From Trachelipus rathkii (lineage: Eukaryota > Arthropoda > Malacostraca > Isopoda > Trachelipodidae), in NCBI GenBank assembly GCA_015478945.1, contig JABUQX010028396.1:15001-25000 (forward strand): 10,000 bases of DNA, in the 5' to 3' direction. Under the pieces are notes generated by a model. The model ran no database searches and had not been told where the DNA came from. It saw only the letters and a program-made list of their open reading frames with translations. Each line of letters starts with the position of its first letter. The first letter of the stretch is position 1. Shown here piece after piece: positions 9,141-10,000 of this stretch. The position numbers and the translations under genes were made by a program.

Positions 9141-9300
9141 CACGTGATCGTAAATATTTACACACTCGTGTGCTTGAAAAAAAGGGGCGGGAATTAGTGA
9201 CGTCAGGGAAATACTGCTCTATGATTGGTAACTACCTTTTGTGTTTTTTACTACTCAAATGAAATTAAAATATAAAAGCCTAACCAACGTACTGTTAAAA
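9104..9300 (+). promoter_or_regulatory. Candidate RNA polymerase II promoter (CRE, E-box, GC box, CCAAT, TATA)
   Basis: The plus strand reads, in order: CRE TGACGTCA at 9108-9115, E-box CACGTG at 9141-9146, GC box GGGGCGGG at 9184-9191, a second CRE at 9198-9205, inverted CCAAT (ATTGG) at 9224-9228, and TATAAAAG at 9271-9278. A start site would fall near 9300. The spacing is as expected for a TATA promoter, with CCAAT about 75 bases and the second CRE about 100 bases upstream of the start. The surrounding DNA is nearly pure A/T repeat, so this cluster of GC-containing consensus sites stands out. No convincing gene follows before the TA array at 9529, so the first exon would be short or non-coding, or the promoter belongs to a mobile element or is a relic. 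Confidence 0.5.
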
Positions 9301-9526
9301 AGGCTTTGGACAAGTTCCCGATGTGTGTTTATATCACATGACTATTCAAGAATCATGCAATTAAAATTAAAGATTAAAATTTAAGATTTAAATCTCGATG
9401 TAGAGCACCTGAAGACAGGTTTAAAGATCTCATTTCATGGTAACTTCGCTTGATGTACATTCAGAAACTTTAAAAAAAATTACCAGAAAAGCACTCAATA
9501 AATCAAAACTTTAACACACGCAACGT

Positions 9527-9528
<2 letters not shown>
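9301..9528 (+). other. Sequence downstream of the candidate promoter, possible short transcribed region
   Basis: A/T-rich DNA with only short ATG-started frames. The longest is 25 codons at 9437-9514, beginning MVTSLDVHSETLKK and rich in lysine. An AATAAA polyadenylation hexamer lies at 9497-9502, about 200 bases after the predicted start site, inside that small frame. Possible splice donors (AGGTTT near 9418, GGTAACT near 9439) are weak. No family is recognised. Confidence 0.25.
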
Positions 9529-9625
<97 letters not shown>

Positions 9626-9633
9626 ATATATAT
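9529..9633. repeat. (TA)n array
   Basis: Pure TA alternation with one TT break near 9614. Confidence 0.98.
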
Positions 9634-9654
9634 GTTTCTTTCTCTTTTAGATTG

Positions 9655-9655
<1 letters not shown>

Positions 9656-9738
<83 letters not shown>

Positions 9739-9811
9739 CATATATATATATATACTATACAGTGCTATATATGTATATAATATATATATATATATTATAT
9801 ATATATATATT
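9656..9811. repeat. Interrupted (TA)n array
   Basis: TA runs are broken by CATATA units and by a short mixed patch, CTATACAGTGC, at about 9755-9765. The plus-strand 63-codon Tyr/Ile frame here is a repeat reading. Confidence 0.97.
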
Positions 9812-10000
9812 TGTTGCCCTTAATAATAGTGATTATTTTCAGGAAATGTTTAAAAAGCTAAATTACTATATTGGGAAAATATGATTGAAAAGTGTATATT
9901 TTTCAATTAATTAAAAAAGGGGACTCTTCGTGCTCGAATGGAATAGCGGAGATTGTGTGTGTGTGAATTTAGAGTATAAAATTGTTTATATTGTTGCCTT
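9812..10000. other. Unassigned right edge
   Basis: Unique A/T-rich sequence with a short (TG)n run at about 9954-9963. A weak acceptor-like TTATTTTCAG ends at about 9842, before an ATG with a 12-codon frame. There is no support for a gene. Confidence 0.5.

Noticed and set aside
9631..9652. Near-perfect 3' splice acceptor (TTTCTTTCTCTTTTAG)
   Set aside because: The exon that would follow is TA microsatellite from 9656, so there is no coding or structured sequence to splice to.

Overview
This window looks like a eukaryotic, probably invertebrate, repeat-dominated intergenic region. It is extremely A+T rich, holds more than 2 kb of (TA)n and (TAA)n microsatellite, has no intact host gene that I can recognise, and contains a decayed Ty3/Gypsy-type LTR retrotransposon. 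TA arrays this dense next to Gypsy and hAT-like debris would fit a decapod crustacean or another arthropod, but that is inference: nothing in the window fixes the taxon.

Layout. 1-343: GAGTCG-rich repeat ending in a CCGACTCCACAACCCTG terminus, read as the right end of a non-autonomous hAT-like element. 344-898: unique-looking spacer with no supported gene. 899-2080: about 1.2 kb of imperfect TA low-complexity DNA. About 2085-6960: one retrotransposon copy on the minus strand, truncated at its 3' end. In its own direction (right to left) I read a candidate LTR (about 6960-6338), a candidate tRNA primer-binding site (6336-6319), a T-rich leader, a broken gag with three CCHC zinc knuckles, a retropepsin domain, a linker, and the N-terminal part of a reverse transcriptase. 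The RT stops after motif A and runs into the TA tract. RNase H, integrase and the second LTR are not in the window. A poly(A) run plus TA array (5457-5761) splits the gag region.

6961-7190 is spacer with no supported gene. 7191-8005 holds two TAA arrays and a compound CA/TA array. 8006-9061 holds short unique islands between long pure TA arrays, with two perfect hairpins and one 22-bp direct repeat. 9062-9528 is a more complex island: two consensus CRE sites (TGACGTCA), an E-box, a GC box, an inverted CCAAT box and a TATA box in canonical order, plus a 19-bp-arm inverted repeat. It looks like an RNA polymerase II promoter pointing right, or an element carrying one. 9529-9811 is TA array again, and 9812-10000 is unassigned.

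The retrotransposon parts would have worked together (Gag packaging, protease maturation, reverse transcription), but this copy has many frame breaks and stops and is inactive as written. Some breaks are single-base indels in otherwise conserved motifs, so uncorrected long-read error should be ruled out before all of them are called decay. I found no convincing novel gene system. The promoter-like island at 9098-9300 and the triple-knuckle Gag are the parts most worth a second look.
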